From positions 16,001,752-16,065,751 of the forward strand of contig OZ023265.1 of the NCBI GenBank assembly GCA_964006375.1: DNA of 64,000 nucleotides, in the 5' to 3' direction. The translations under genes were made by a program, and so were the position numbers. Below are positions 32,443-44,651 of this stretch, piece by piece; within the stretch, counting starts at the first letter, position 1; every line of letters begins with the position of its first letter. Under the pieces are notes generated by a model. It was not told the DNA's origin, did not search any database, and worked only from the letters and a program-made list of their open reading frames with translations. Origin of the DNA: Tillus elongatus (Eukaryota; Arthropoda; Insecta; Coleoptera; Cleridae).

Positions 32443-33445
32443 AAGCTAATGTTTATTTTGGTTGTTTCACCATGCCCTGTATTATACTACACTTTGGCTC
32501 GAAGGTGGGGGTGAAGCAAAACAAAGGAATGTCACTATAAACTGTTACATAATATATTTAATTTTTATGTCTTAAATTAAAAGCAAATGGTGTGTGAGAC
32601 CTGCTTTTTATTGATAGTCTGGCCTACAGAATACGTTAAACCTTAAGCGTTCCACTTTACCCCAAATATATCTACTTGGAGAAAGGGAAGAGCTGTACCA
32701 AGAGGATAACTTCTGGGAAAGTCTAGCCCAATTGACAAAATGCGAAATGTAGAAATAACTGAAAAGAACTACTGAAAATAGAGAGTCACTGTTTCGACAA
32801 CATGGCGACATCACCTTTGGATTATGATGGCAACTTACTGTTGCTGTCAAGCAGCGAATCCGGTTACAGAAACGTTGAAGAACATCCTAGAACATCTAGA
32901 ATTCAGACGGGCCACTTGCTCCAGTTAGCTGACGCGCTGGCTAAGTGCTTCACTCGCAGAAATGAACCCCAACAGTGAAGCCAGAGAAGAAGTTTTCAAG
33001 TCTGTATGTATTATGTAGCAGTTTCACCAAGTAAGGGCAACAACAAGCAATGAATCTTAAGCTAATGTTTATTTTGGTTGTTCCACTTTGCCTCGAAGGT
33101 GGGGGCGAAGTGAAACAAAATACACTTTTTGCAAAGAAATGCCACTATAAACTGTTACGCCTTATATTTAATTTTAATATCTTAAATTAAAACCAAATGG
33201 TGTGTGAGACCTGCTTTTCATTGATAGTCTGGCCTACAGAATATGTTAGACCTTAAGGGTTCCACTTTACCCCAAATGTATCTTTGAGAAAAGGAAGAGC
33301 TGTACAAAGAGGATAACTTCTGTAAAAGTCTAGCCCAATTGACGAAGTGCTAAAGATGGAAAGAAATGAAAAAAACTTCTGAAAATAGAGAGTCGTTGTT
33401 TCGACAACCTGGCGACATCACCTTTGGATTATGATGACGACTTAC
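32227..33445 (+). repeat. Segmental tandem duplication, ~610-bp unit
   Basis: Unit 1 (32,227-32,838) and unit 2 (32,839-33,445) run in parallel: Penelope-repeat end, TAAGCTAATGTTTATTTTGG, CGAAGGTGGGGG, AAATGGTGTGTGAGACCTGC, GATAGTCTGGCCTACAGAAT, AGAGGATAACTTCTG and GGCGACATCACCTTTGGATT. About 85-90% similar by eye. No coding content. Confidence 0.85.
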
Positions 33446-33839
33446 TATAAGAATGATAACTGTTTATAATGTGCATTACTACAGTAAATAAATTATAAAG
33501 AATAATATCTTTGTTGCGTGTCTCTTTAACAGAAACTGTTAGCAAACGCTCCCGACGTTTTATATATGATTAGAAGACAGAGATACATTATTGTCGAACT
33601 TTTAGCCGAGTGGAAGTTCACAAAAGCCATGAAAGAAACATATCTTTATTCCGTGCCAACAAATATCATTTATAACACGAAAATGGGACAGAAATAGCAA
33701 ACAAGAATATCAATAATAATATCGGCAACAAAAGACCTTTATGCCTTATGCCGGAGAACAAGATGTATGATTAATGGCCGAACATAACGCTACAGCAAAT
33801 GGCTAATGTTTCCGGTACCTACGGAAGTTTTCTAAATGG

Positions 33840-34011
33840 CCACCGAACGATCGCAGCGCCACCCGCTTCCGGCGGCTATTAGTCGTATTATGAAAGGGCG
33901 GGACGCGGAGCTATTTGTTTACGTCGGTCAACTGCTCTTCCTTTTTTTATATAAAAGGAGGACTCTAAGTGGATTTGCACTGGAGCGGAGCATAATATCC
34001 ATTATGTTACA
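33840..34011 (+). promoter_or_regulatory. Candidate Pol II promoter with first non-coding exon
   Basis: A locally GC-rich patch with GGGCGGG (33,897-33,903) lies 45 bp upstream of TATATAAAAG (33,948-33,957). Initiation would be expected near 33,978-33,985. About 30 bp later CA|GTAAGT (34,010-34,017) is a strong splice donor. There is no ATG-led frame of note in the would-be exon, so it would be untranslated. It is the most promoter-like place in the window, but no downstream exon was identified before LINE-B at 34.5 kb. Confidence 0.4.
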
Positions 34012-34017
34012 GTAAGT

Positions 34018-34460
34018 TGTTTCTTATTACCCCGCTTTCTATGTCATTAATCTCCTACAGTTTATTATGAGAGTTGAAAACTGGAATTATTGCCCGCAGT
34101 CAATTTATCTTTCTTTACAATGAATGAGATTTGATACTGAAAAGGAGAAAAGAGAAAAAAGGCTCTGAATTCTAAAAACATGGATAATTCGTTGTTTGAT
34201 ATGTAAACGGATAAAAAAGATGTTTTTCAGGCAAAGCGTAAAAGGATTCCTATTGATTGAATGACGACGTAACTGAATAGTGAATAGGTAAATAGGTAAG
34301 ACGCTGAAGCAGTAATTACCAGAAGAGATATAGACCGGTTTCGTCCTTGTTATAGGAGTCATAAGTATGTCACACCTATGATCCAACAACTCAATGATTC
34401 AACAACTCAGCCTTAAAGCATGCATTGCAGTATTATGTAGTTTCTTTTCCCATCCCCCTT
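34018..34460. other. No gene recognised
   Basis: AT-rich sequence downstream of the candidate donor site. Open frames here lack known motifs. Confidence 0.3.
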
Positions 34461-34471
34461 CTTGTTCTCCT

Positions 34472-34493
34472 CTGTGTGTGTGTGTGTGTGTGT
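34472..34493. repeat. (TG)n microsatellite
   Basis: Eleven TG units directly before the LINE-B similarity; they inflate the apparent start of the open frame there. Confidence 0.9.
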
Positions 34494-34499
34494 AAGCTG

Positions 34500-35662
34500 C
34501 CGTGTAAGCCTAAAACTAGCCAGGCTAGGACTACACAGAATAGCCTGCAATGGAAGACTGAAGATCAATCCAGGCTGCAGGGGCCACTGCAAAATTAAGG
34601 AGATCGTGGAGAAGCCCAGGCTTGAAATGAGGCCAGACTTCGCGAGCCCGCGAATCTGCAGGGAAAAGAACTTTACAGTGGAAATCCCCGACCGCGAGGC
34701 ATGGCGGGAGCAGACGCCGTGCATACTACAGGACGCGCTCGTCTGGTTCACGGACAGATCCGGCGAGGAGCGTGGGACGGGGGCAGGTGTTTATTCGGAA
34801 GGACCGAGGGTAAGTCATAGTGTTTCCCTCGGAGCCCATGCAACGGCCTTTCAGGCCGAAATGTACGCCATCTTGCACGGTGTGCGAGATAACAAGAGAA
34901 GGGGCTACAACAACAAGCGGGTACTCATAGCCACAGACAGCCACGCAGCCCTTAAGGTCCTAAGTAGCCCAAGGGTAAATTCCTGGCTGATGAGTGAGTG
35001 CCGAGACGAGACGAGCGACCTGGCTGGGCAGAATGAGGTCACCGTTAACTGGGTTCTGGGTCACTCGGCAAATGAAGAAGCTGGCAGTCTCGCCAAGAGA
35101 GGGTCAGCAGAACCATTTATTGGACTAGAACCAGCTCTGGGCGTAACAAATAGCACTGCCAGGGGAGCCATTAAGTCGTGGGCCAGAAACCAACACAAGG
35201 TGTACTGGGCAGACTGTCCAAGGCTCAGACCTGGGAAGTCAATAATTGACGAACCGGGTTCAAAGAGAGCGGTGGAGCTGCTAAATCTTAACAGAGGACA
35301 GCTCAGAAACATAACAGTTCTCTTGGCGAGACACATGGCCGTCAAGAAACACCTTCATAAAATGGTGCGGTTCTAGGGGGACCTCGCATGCAGACTCTGT
35401 GGCAAGGAGAGGAATCAGCCCAGCACATCTTGTGCAAATATAAAGCTCTGGACCGCAAAAGACAACTGATCTACGGTCAGTCTAGACCGGAGACAGAGCA
35501 TTATAAAACTTCACCCTACCAATCGCTGTGCAGACTAGTTCAAGGCACAGTGATTTTGGAATGGGTGGACTGAAAAGACTAAGGGCATGCACAATAAGCC
35601 AAAGGTTGCAGTGCTATAGGGGCGGCAATGCCGCGGACGAGCCCTGAGGGAGAAAAAAAAGC
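34500..35662 (+). pseudogene. LOA-like LINE (LINE-B), RNase H and 3' end
   Basis: After NPGCRGHCKIKEIVEKPRL comes an RNase H: ALVWFTDRSGEERGTGAGVY (Gly of the usual TDGS changed to Arg), TAFQAEMYAILHGVR, VLIATDSHAALKVLSS, VNWVLGHSANEEAGSLAKRG. The last catalytic Asp, normally in EEADSLA, reads Gly. The connector CPRLRPGKSIIDEPGSKRAV and HLHKM follow, a stop at 35,374, then CRLCGKE in another frame. The 3' end is a GGGGCGGCAATGCCGCGGAC block and an A-run at 35,650. It lacks the reverse transcriptase, so it is 5'-truncated. Confidence 0.85.
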
Positions 35663-35663
35663 T

Positions 35664-35822
35664 TAAAACTATCACAAACTCGGAAATGGTGCTTTACGCT
35701 TTTCTCCACTGTAGTGACTATATACAAGACGGTGGCGTTAAATGTACGTGTTGTTTTCTATCGTTTGTACTAGTTGTCGAAATTGGTGGAATATTGTTAC
35801 ATTTGTGTTATATGACCATATA
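35664..35822. other. No feature recognised
   Basis: Short spacer between LINE-B and a mariner-type element. Confidence 0.3.
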
Positions 35823-37156
35823 TACAATGTGTCCCAGATTCGCTTCCCTTTACAGGGATCTCGGCCTATATTATACATACAGCAAAGGTTAAATGAGCAA
35901 AGTTTTAGAGGTAGCTTAGTGCATTGAACATCCGGCTTCAGGTTTACGACTGGTCAATTGGTTTTGGAAATATCGCCGAAAAAACCAAAATGGCGGATTT
36001 CGTTTTTCGCCAGTAAATCCGAAACGGTTAGATTGACACCTGTCAAAATGTTATATTATTGGGACACTTTTTTAAGACGAATAAGATGACGTGTATGACA
36101 TGTCTCTTTCGTTTTTTCCTATCCAGCAACCCGCCTCAACTTGCATTGTTCTTATGGCCGCCATATTGGATTTTTCCATTTTTAGAAAGAGCGTAAAATT
36201 TCCAGTCTAGTATCTCACAAGTGCAGGAAAGATGTGAGTATAATTAAAATATCACGCTTCGTAAAGTTAGATTTTTTTCTAACGAGGCCATGTTTTATTT
36301 GTCAGAAAATAACATTAATACGTAATGTATAAACGCATTCACTTTTTTAACAGAACATGAACGTAAATAACGCCTTAACAGTAATAAGTCTGATTCATTT
36401 TTTAACTGCTTCGTAACTGGTTATCAATTTACAGGTTTGCAAAATGACGTCCATTTGAATGGAGACATTTTTAACAACTGTAACTGTTTTTTGTACAACT
36501 CTAACAAGTGTATTTCTGTTAATACTATTTCTAAATGTGTCTAAAACTCTTTGTGTCAGGACTTCTATAGTCGCAGGAGGATAACATTCATAGACCTCAT
36601 TCTTTGTGTAACCTCAGAGGTAGAAATCAAAGCGCGAAAGATCAGGAGATTTAGGAGGCCAAGATATTAGACCATTTAAGGAAATAATTATTTCGTCAAA
36701 CTGCTCTCTTAGGAAATTTCTGTCTGGAATGGTGTTGTGAGCCAGACATCCATCCTCTTGAAACCAGGTTCTTCTAAACTTATCTTCGGTTAGAGTAGAT
36801 CGTAAAGCCGGCACAACCTGGTTTTGCAAAAGCTCTAGGTACCTCTGTCCGTTTAGGTTAGAGTCAAACAAAAATGGTCCTACAAATCGATTTCCTGAAA
36901 TGATTAATAATTAACAATGGGTGCCCAATTAAGAAAGGGAAGTGAGATTAAATTTCCAATGATCCCACAGCAAACGTTAATTCCAAATCTGGTTTGTAGA
37001 CGTCTCTCTGCCACTTCGTGAGGGTTTTCCACAGCGCAATGATGAGTGTTGTGCTTGTTAAAAGCTACACAATTCGTAAACATACTCTCATCGGACCACA
37101 AGACATGATTAACAGAATCGTGATTTTCATTAAACTTCCTAGTATACCAATCACAG
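35823..37156 (-). mobile_element. Mariner-type DNA transposon, family B, truncated
   Basis: The left end TATACAATGTGTCCCAGATT is transposon-like and matches the complement of 5680-5700. A ~600-bp non-coding left region with ATGGCCGCCATATTGGATTT precedes a transposase on the minus strand. The element stops where a CR1-like LINE begins (37,157), so the 5' coding end and right terminus are gone. Confidence 0.65.
36437..37145 (-). pseudogene. Mariner/Tc1-type transposase, C-terminal part
   Basis: On the minus strand: FCDWYTRKFNENHDSVNHVL, WSDESMFTNC (first catalytic Asp), NPHEVAERRLQTRFGINVCC, GNRFVGPFLFDSNLNGQRYL, RTWFQEDGCLAHNT (second Asp), SWPPKSPDLSRFDFYL (third acidic position), then a stop and GYTKNEVYECYP. 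DDE transposases of the IS630-Tc1-mariner group cut and paste DNA using these three acids. The N-terminal DNA-binding half is missing, and the frame changes near 36,895. Confidence 0.85.
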
Positions 37157-38612
37157 AATATTTTAACAACACACCACGACGGCTTACAGCCTAAATACTA
37201 TCGAACGGTGGGTGTCGACAATGAGGAAAGAGACAACTTGTTAATTCTGGACTGGAAGGTTTGGAGGTTCGGACGAGAAGGAAAAACATGTGCCGGCAAG
37301 GAATTCCACAACTTGGAAGTCCTCGGGACAAAAGAGCGGGCATAACAAGATGTTCTATGTCTGGTGACCTGGACAGTAAAAGGGTGCATTATTTTTGTTC
37401 CCCTGGTAGATCTGTTGGGGCAGCAGGTGGAGGAACTATGGAAGAGAGCTCCTCTGAGCAGTGCCCGTGCAGTTATCTATAAAAGTGAGAGAGGTCACTA
37501 GTAATCAGTGAGCAAGAGATGGCAGCCTTTGGGTGAGGGTAGGGTCACCGATAAGACGTAGTCTCTTCTGAATGGAGTCCAGGATAGTGAGTGTAGAGTC
37601 GGCAGCGGCATCCCAGATCTGGGATCAGTATTCTAGGGTTGGCCTTATTTGTGTAGTATATAAGGTATAGAGATTAGCTGGTGAAAAGTAATTGCGAGTT
37701 CTGTAGAAGAAACCTAATTTCATAGGAGCCTCTTCTGCAATTGATGTGACATAATGGTGCCAATTGAGATTTCGATCCATAGAAATGCCAACAAGTGAAA
37801 AGGACTTATTACTTTGAATAACTTCGTTGTTCATTGTGATAGGTCTAGGGCTGATGTATTTCTTCTGAGATAGAAAGCAAGACTGAAATTTGGTGGGGTT
37901 TAATTGTACAAGATGTCTACTTCCCCGGTCTAATATTTTTTGGAGATCCACAGAGACAGAACCCTCCATGAGTCTGCAATCCTCATCTAATTGGGCTAAA
38001 GATACAGGCTTAGAATATTGTATATTTGAGTGGAGGGTGCTGTCGTCCGCGTAATTGTAAACTGGGTTGGATGTGCTAGAGAGGAGGTCATTGATGTGGA
38101 GAAGAAAGAAAGTAGGGGCTAAAGCTAAACCTTGAGGGACTCCTGCATTAATTGGATACAGTCCATCCACGACAACACAAATGCTCCGGTTGTAGAGGAA
38201 ATTTGCTGTCCAGGTACAGAGTTTTGGTGGTAGGTCATAGGCCGGAAGTTTATTAAGCAGCGTTGCGTGTCAGAATGCCTTGGAAATGTCTAGAGCGACC
38301 ATCTGGGATTCACCGTGTAGTTCCATAGACTTGTTCCAAGAATGGGTGAGAAAGGAAAGGAGGTCGGAATCCATAATGCCTGTCGTAGATTAGACTGTGT
38401 TTTTCAAGAAATTTTAGTAATTCGGTGTTTATATACTTTTCCATAACTTTAGAGATGACTAAAAGGGGTGAAATAGGCCTGTAGTTGCTAGGAAGCGCTT
38501 TGCATCCTTTCTTGGGGACGGGTTGTACTCGAGCAGTTTTCCAGTTACTGGGGAATATGCTTCTATTTTAAGATGTCTGAAACAGACGAGTCAGGAGAGA
38601 AGCAAGTTCTGC
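37157..38612 (-). pseudogene. CR1/Jockey-group LINE, best catalytic copy
   Basis: From 38,612 on the minus strand: NLLLSPDSSVSDI, TARVQPVPKKGCKALPSNYR, a deletion around HDRHYGF, WKALDISKAF-like residues, AGVPQGLALAPTFFLLHIND, YNYADDSTLHSNIQY (catalytic YADD kept), VGISMDRNLNWHHYVTSIAE, then RTSCYARSFVPRTSKLWNSL and NLQTFQSRINKLSLSSL with a stop. The 3' end reaches GTAAGCCGTCGTGGTGTGTT at 37,165. Frameshifts remain. It abuts transposon B on the left and, head to head, another CR1 tail on the right. Confidence 0.85.
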
Positions 38613-38832
38613 TGCCCCCAACAGATCTACCAGGGGAACAGAGTTGAGCTCTTTTTTCCCGAGGACTTCCAAGTTGTGGAATTCCTTGCCGGCACATGTT
38701 TTTCCTTCTCCTTCGAACCTCCAAACCTTCAAATCTAGAACTAACAAGTTGTCTCTTTCCTCCTTGTCAACACCCACGGTACGATAGTATTTAGGCTGTA
38801 AGCCCTCGTGGTGTGTTGTTGAAATATGAAAA
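38613..38832 (+). pseudogene. CR1-like LINE 3' tail, head to head with the previous copy
   Basis: CTGCCCCCAACAGATCTACC, then AAGTTGTGGAATTCCTTGCC, the last codons and the CACGGTACGATAGTATTTAG/GCCCTCGTGG tail, ending in A-rich sequence. The C-terminal region has an internal deletion compared with 31,795-31,905. Confidence 0.75.
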
Positions 38833-38834
38833 AA

Positions 38835-39908
<1,074 letters not shown>

Positions 39909-39914
39909 CTGTGA

Positions 39915-39957
39915 TTTATTAGAAAACGCGCACAGGTACTAGCGTTTTCTCTAATAA
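39915..39957. repeat. Short palindrome
   Basis: TTATTAGAAAACGC and GCGTTTTCTCTAATAA pair around a ~12-bp loop, next to the TA array. Possibly the end of a fold-back element. Confidence 0.55.
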
Positions 39958-40689
39958 TTATATTCTTGTAGGTACAGGTATATAAAGTTTAATTTTATAA
40001 TACAGGGTGTTTCAAAAATGATGATCTATGTTACAGGTGCACATTCAGCACAAAAAAAATAGACTAGTTTTTGATATAAGCATGGGTCCGCAAAGGCTTA
40101 GTGTTTTAAATACAGCGTGTTAAAATTATTTGTTTTTGTCAGTTTTTCACGAATAAGTCCTAGTCAAATTAAAATTTTGACGTGAAAATCGGCATGTGGG
40201 GGTTTTCGAGGGCAATAAATTTAAATATGATATTGTTAATAACACTGCTGGCAGAGGGCACCACCTGTAAGACATGGCTTGCATCCAATTGGCTATATTG
40301 GCTTTATTGCATATGTATATTTGATTTAAATCTCTCAGACACACCATTTTCGACATATTTCAATTTTTGTATATCGATGTCGCTCAAAAATTAATTCTGC
40401 GACAAATCATAGGAATACATTTTTCACCTTTTAATTGCTATCAGTATGTTTAAACTTAATTTTCTTATTCTCTAGTTACAAATTTAAATCTTACCAGAAA
40501 AAAGAACTGACAAGACCCAATTATAAAGATAAAATAAAAAGCCATGGTATCAAACTTTGAACAAACCATTTAACAAAGTGATATCCATCGTTACAGGACT
40601 TGACTTTTGCGTTTTCGTCGTGACATATACTACATTTGATTTTTACGTTTGAGACTACTCACTATTTTTAAGTAATTAATTGTATTGTC

Positions 40690-41860
40690 CGTAATTTTTC
40701 TAATTAATATGGAAGTCTTTACCAACACTGAACTAACAGACATGCATGTATTCACTGTTATAAGGCTAAACGACTGTATGAAGAAGCCTTCCCAAATCGG
40801 AGAATTCCAGACAGAAGGATGTTTCAACGGATTTACATCCGTCTGCGAGAAACAGGTACATACTCACATTATGTAATACGTCGATCTGTCTCTTTCGAAT
40901 ATATATATATTTTTTACCAGGTACCCTTAATAAAGTTACTGCTGATCGAGGCAGGCCACGAAGTGCACGAAATCCTGATTTTGAAGAGGCGGTTCTGGAT
41001 GAAATTGAACAAAATCCAAAAATAAGTACTAGGGAAAAGGCCAATCATCTAGGAGCATCTAATGCAAAACGATATGGCGAGTTCTTCACGAGCAACAATT
41101 GCGTCCACATCACATCCAACGTGTGCAGGCACTATCGCCTGAAAGAGATTTTATATCTCGCCTACAATTTTGCCAATGGTTTCTTCAACATAATAATGTA
41201 GATAACTTGTTGAATTGTGTATTGTTCACTGACGAGTCTGGATTTAGGCGCGACGGGATCTTCACATTTCATACAAGCCATATTTGGGCTGACGAAAATC
41301 CCCACGCAGTTTTTGAAAGGCATCATCAACAGTAATTTTCCTTAAATGTATGGGCTGAAATTGTAGGGTGTAATTTGATAGGACCTTTTTTTTACCTTAC
41401 AGACTTAATGCTACAACTTATTTTGAATTCCTGCAAAACCAACTAAATGGTTTATTAGAAAATGTACCTCTTGACATAAGATATAACCTGTGGTTTATGC
41501 ATGATGGAGCCCCCCCCCACATTTCGCCCTAAATGTCAGAAATTACCTCAGCAATACTTTTGGACGCAGATGGATCGGACGCGGTGGACTTTAGCCATGG
41601 CCGGCTCGATCTCCTGATTTAAATCCTATAGACTTTTATTCATGCGGGAATCTCAAAAGTATTGTTTATGAAGCAAATGTTGAAAATGTTGATGATCTGC
41701 AGCAAAGAATTGTACTTGGATGCGAACAAATTAGAAATACACCAGAAATATTTCACAGATTACGACGTTGTATGCTTCGCAGAATACGAAAGTGTATTGA
41801 AGTGGAGGGTGGCCATTTTAAACATTTATTGTAGTGAGGTATCATAAAATGTTATAAACT
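40690..41860 (+). pseudogene. Mariner-type transposase with intron-like insertion
   Basis: Pieces in order: RLYEEAFPNRRIPDRRMFQR and IYIRLRETG (HTH region), a 65-bp insertion (40,856-40,920), then TLNKVTADRGRPRSARNPDF, EEAVLDEIEQNPKISTREKA, LRPHHIQRVQALSPERDF, CVLFTDESGF (first Asp), HIWADENPHAVFERHHQQ, a stop, LNVWAEIVGCNLIGPFF, NLWFMHDGAPPH (second Asp), a run of C causing a frameshift at 41,512, and WPARSPDLNPIDFY (third Asp). The C-terminal helices end near 41,840. Several frame changes show that it is dead. Confidence 0.85.
40856..40920 (+). other. 65-bp GT-AG intron-like insertion in the transposase
   Basis: It begins GTACAT after CAG and ends TATTTTTTACCAG before GT. Removing it rejoins RETG with TLNKV in frame. 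CAGGTAC occurs at both ends (40,853-40,859 and 40,918-40,924), so it may be a tiny intron, an introner-type insertion with a target duplication, or a plain small insertion. Confidence 0.5.
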
Positions 41861-41869
41861 TTTTTGTTT

Positions 41870-42640
41870 GTTGTGGATGACATACTTGTTGTCTGGCCGG
41901 GTCCCACAGAATAACTACATCATTTCTTGACTTGGCTAAACAGCTTACATGTCAATATGAACTTTACTATGGAGTTGGAAGAAAATGGTTCCATTAGCTT
42001 TCTGGACCTGAAATTGACGAGATCCATCAACAACATTGAGTTTGAAATTTACAGAAAACCAACCCAAACAGATCACTTAATTCCATTCAGATCATGTCAT
42101 CACATCTCTCATAAACTGGCGTCCTTGAGGTTTTTGATAGACAGGCTTTTTATAATCCCCGTGTCACAGATAAAGTTTGAAAATGAGCTAAATATTATCA
42201 AGCAATTATCCACTAACAATGATTATCCTATCAGCTTTGTCGATAGACTGATCAGGAAAAAAGTCGCCAAATTCTAAGAGAAGACAGTTCAGTCATCCCA
42301 GCATCTCAGACAGCACTTGCTACTTTCCGTTGACATATTGTGGACCCATTACAAGTGCCATCACAAAATTTTTAAAGAGAGACAATGTAAAATTCGGTTA
42401 CAAGCCTAAGAACACCCTGAACAAGATGTTAGTTCACAATAAAGATAACATCCCCCTCTTGAAGAAGTCAGGAGTTTATTGCCTTAGCTGTGGAAATCCT
42501 GATTGCAACACTGTGTATAGTGGTAGAACTGGGAGAGCTCTAAACACGAGAATTTCCGAATATCCCAGGAGCAGAAACAATGCTGATAACGTCACTTCAG
42601 CTTTTGGTTGCCACCTCAGACAGACTGGTCAATGTTAAAA
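41870..42640 (+). pseudogene. Penelope-like element PLE-3: RT end and GIY-YIG
   Basis: Starts inside the catalytic motif (VVDDILVVWPG). MNFTMELEENGSISFLDLKL and IEFEIYRKPTQTDHLIPFRS are the Penelope/telomerase-type motifs after YVDD; then FVDRLIRKKVAKF and a stop. After a frame change: LTYCGPITSAITKFLKRD, the domain KSGVYCLSCGNPDCNTVYSG and RTGRALNTRISEY (GIY-YIG equivalent, with the arginine), AFGCHLRQTGQC and a stop. Further C-terminal sequence follows out of frame to about 42,790. The 5' two thirds of the RT are absent. Confidence 0.85.
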
Positions 42641-42799
42641 TCCTTCACCTATCCACTTTTGGAACTGAGTAGTTCGTCCTTGAAGAGATGGAAATCTACA
42701 GATACACCTGCAACTCCAACAACACTGTTCTAAATACTTCTAATACCAGTGAGATTAACTTTCTGCCAATTTATAGAAATATACTGAACTAGTGCCATC

Positions 42800-43790
42800 T
42801 ACAGTGAAAAACCTAAGTATTCAGTGGAGTCAAGGAGCCCGGAAATGTTACGTGTTCTGTGCTGCTCGGCATGGCCGGGTAGATGTCAATGTCACTTGTC
42901 TGTCACTAGTCACTTTTAGCTAAAAGTCGTAGTTCATTTGTTTGCCCCCTTCCCGTGCACTTCAGATATTCGGCTTTTAACTGTCCTCCATTTCAAATGC
43001 GAAATTTTTTATTTGTATTGCCGTTTGTCCATTGCTGTGATTTGAGGTTTTAATGCTTCTAATTCTGTCTTCACCCATATAGTGCAGGGAAACAAAAGCG
43101 ACAGTCGATGAAAACAGCCACTATGATAGATTTCATGTAAGGTTCAGATCCTGTTATAAAAAACAGAACGCAAGTATGTTTAGCCATTTTGGTTTTATTC
43201 TTTATAGGTATCATAGGTTTAACTCAGTGTTTTTCTCTGAAAGTTCTGCTCTGGTTGTGCAGCCTGCCTTGGCAGCTTCTCTATCTATTTGTTTAAAGAC
43301 CTTAGATTGTGATGTGTCAGTGCACTTTTAAACTTAATTTACACGGGTTTCTACCTGTTTTTTTGCTATTTTTACTGCTTTTGCATTATTATTTTTGCTG
43401 CTTAGAGGTGCCTCGACCAAGCTTTGGACATTTTGATGTTTTTACCTTCTCAACTTTTAGCTTTTAGCTTTGATTTTATTAATGTAACTGTTGTAGAGCA
43501 TGTTAGCTTTGACTTTAGTTTGTGTTTAGACTTTGCTTGTAAGACTGTTTAGAATTTTGTAACTGCTTGTATCGTGTGATACTTGCCGACCTACCAGAAA
43601 CTTTGTTTCTGACACAACCACTTTTTGTTAGGTTTCAGGAAGACCCTGAAGATGGCCAGATATATGAGTCGAAACGCGTAGGGCTTTTACTAAATAAATT
43701 CCGTCTGGAGTATAGCCTTGTTCTGTTCTTTTTTACCTTGGAAATATGTCTAACCCAGACGTTGTGACGTTCAGAAATTACATATATTAC
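42800..43790 (+). repeat. PLE-3 3' region and terminal repeat
   Basis: Downstream of the GIY-YIG the sequence has no reading frame of note. The CCCTGAAGATGGCC..GTCGAAACGCGTAGGG block (43,644-43,684) and the trailing TTTACTAAATAAATTCCG mark a Penelope terminal repeat; the same family is seen in pieces at 17,480-17,960. Confidence 0.6.
43644..43684 (+). ncRNA. Hammerhead-ribozyme-like motif in PLE-3 repeat
   Basis: Core CTGAAGA (43,646-43,652), an extra T, a weak stem II GGC/GTC with a long loop, GAA, a minimal stem III ACGCGT, then a TA cleavage position and GG pairing with the CC before the core. The parts are in the right order but the stems are short; evidence is weaker than at 8374-8431. 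Confidence 0.5.
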
Positions 43791-43799
43791 CGATAGTTT

Positions 43800-44375
43800 G
43801 GCTGCTTAAGAAATGAAAATTCTCCATATTACCTTATTTGGTTACAACAAAAAGGTTCAATTTAATGTAGCAACCGTTCATCGTTTTTGGGTTATTTCAA
43901 TTGTTTTCCAACTTTTCACGTTTTTGGCACATTGCAAAAACACATCACAAATTGTAAAAAGGCGTTTGTACCAGCAGAGAGCTAAGTCCCAAGGAAATGA
44001 CGCATTCAGAAAACTTTTTATTTGTATTACTCGTCCAAAAAATCGAGCTGCCGTATACAGGCACTCTCAAATAATGGCTGAATTTGAAAAGTTATAGCAC
44101 AAATGTTTTTAGTGTTTCCGTAGGAATGATTTTTGCGAAATATTGGTAATTAATAATAAATGTTTAGCAAGTAATTGTAAATAAAAGTTATCGAAGTTCT
44201 GTGAAATTTTTAATATAGCTTAACATTACTGAAGGCAATTTCGGCCAAAAAATGGTGGATTTTTGTAAAAGAAATTTTTGCAAAATTTCATAAAAAAATT
44301 GTCTACTTAGGTCATAAAGCTGTTTGTTAATAATTATATATTCGCAGGTGTGTAAATAGCTTGAAGATGATCGTT
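43800..44375. other. No gene recognised
   Basis: A 94-codon plus-strand frame (43,813-44,097) has no motif I recognise. The remainder is AT-rich. Confidence 0.3.
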
Positions 44376-44379
44376 GGCC

Positions 44380-44615
44380 AGGAAAATCGGAACAGTTTTT
44401 TCTGGAACCTTTTAAGATTTATTTTCGGAAAATGTTTGTACTTTTTAAAACAACAAAACTATTTTAGTGAAATATGGTACATTGTTAATACTATATAGAT
44501 TATACTGCCAACCAAATGTCCCTTTAAAAAACAATACATATTTGACATTAAAAATATTTTTACGAAAATTCTCTACCATAACGCAATTACTGCGTCCAGA
44601 CTTTCATTCTTGAAA
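44380..44615 (+). repeat. TA-centred dispersed repeat, right module
   Basis: Matches 17,225-17,475: GAACAGTTTTTTCTGGAACC, AGTGAAATATGGTACATTG, ACTATATAGATTATACTGCC and the closing CTCTACCATAACGCAATTAC plus TGCGTCCAGAC. Confidence 0.7.
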
Positions 44616-44651
44616 TACATGTGTAGCTTTTATGTTGTCAATTGCTTACTG

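Larger units (their letters stand above)
40001..41868 (+). mobile_element. Mariner-type DNA transposon, family A
   Basis: The left terminus TACAGGGTGTTTCAAAAATG follows a TA dinucleotide, the target of this superfamily. About 650 bp of non-coding sequence lead to a decayed transposase (40,690-41,860). The right terminus is missing: a Penelope fragment starts at about 41,870. Confidence 0.7.

Noticed and set aside
43813..44097. 94-codon frame
   Set aside because: No recognised motif; sits directly after a Penelope terminal repeat in sequence that looks non-coding.
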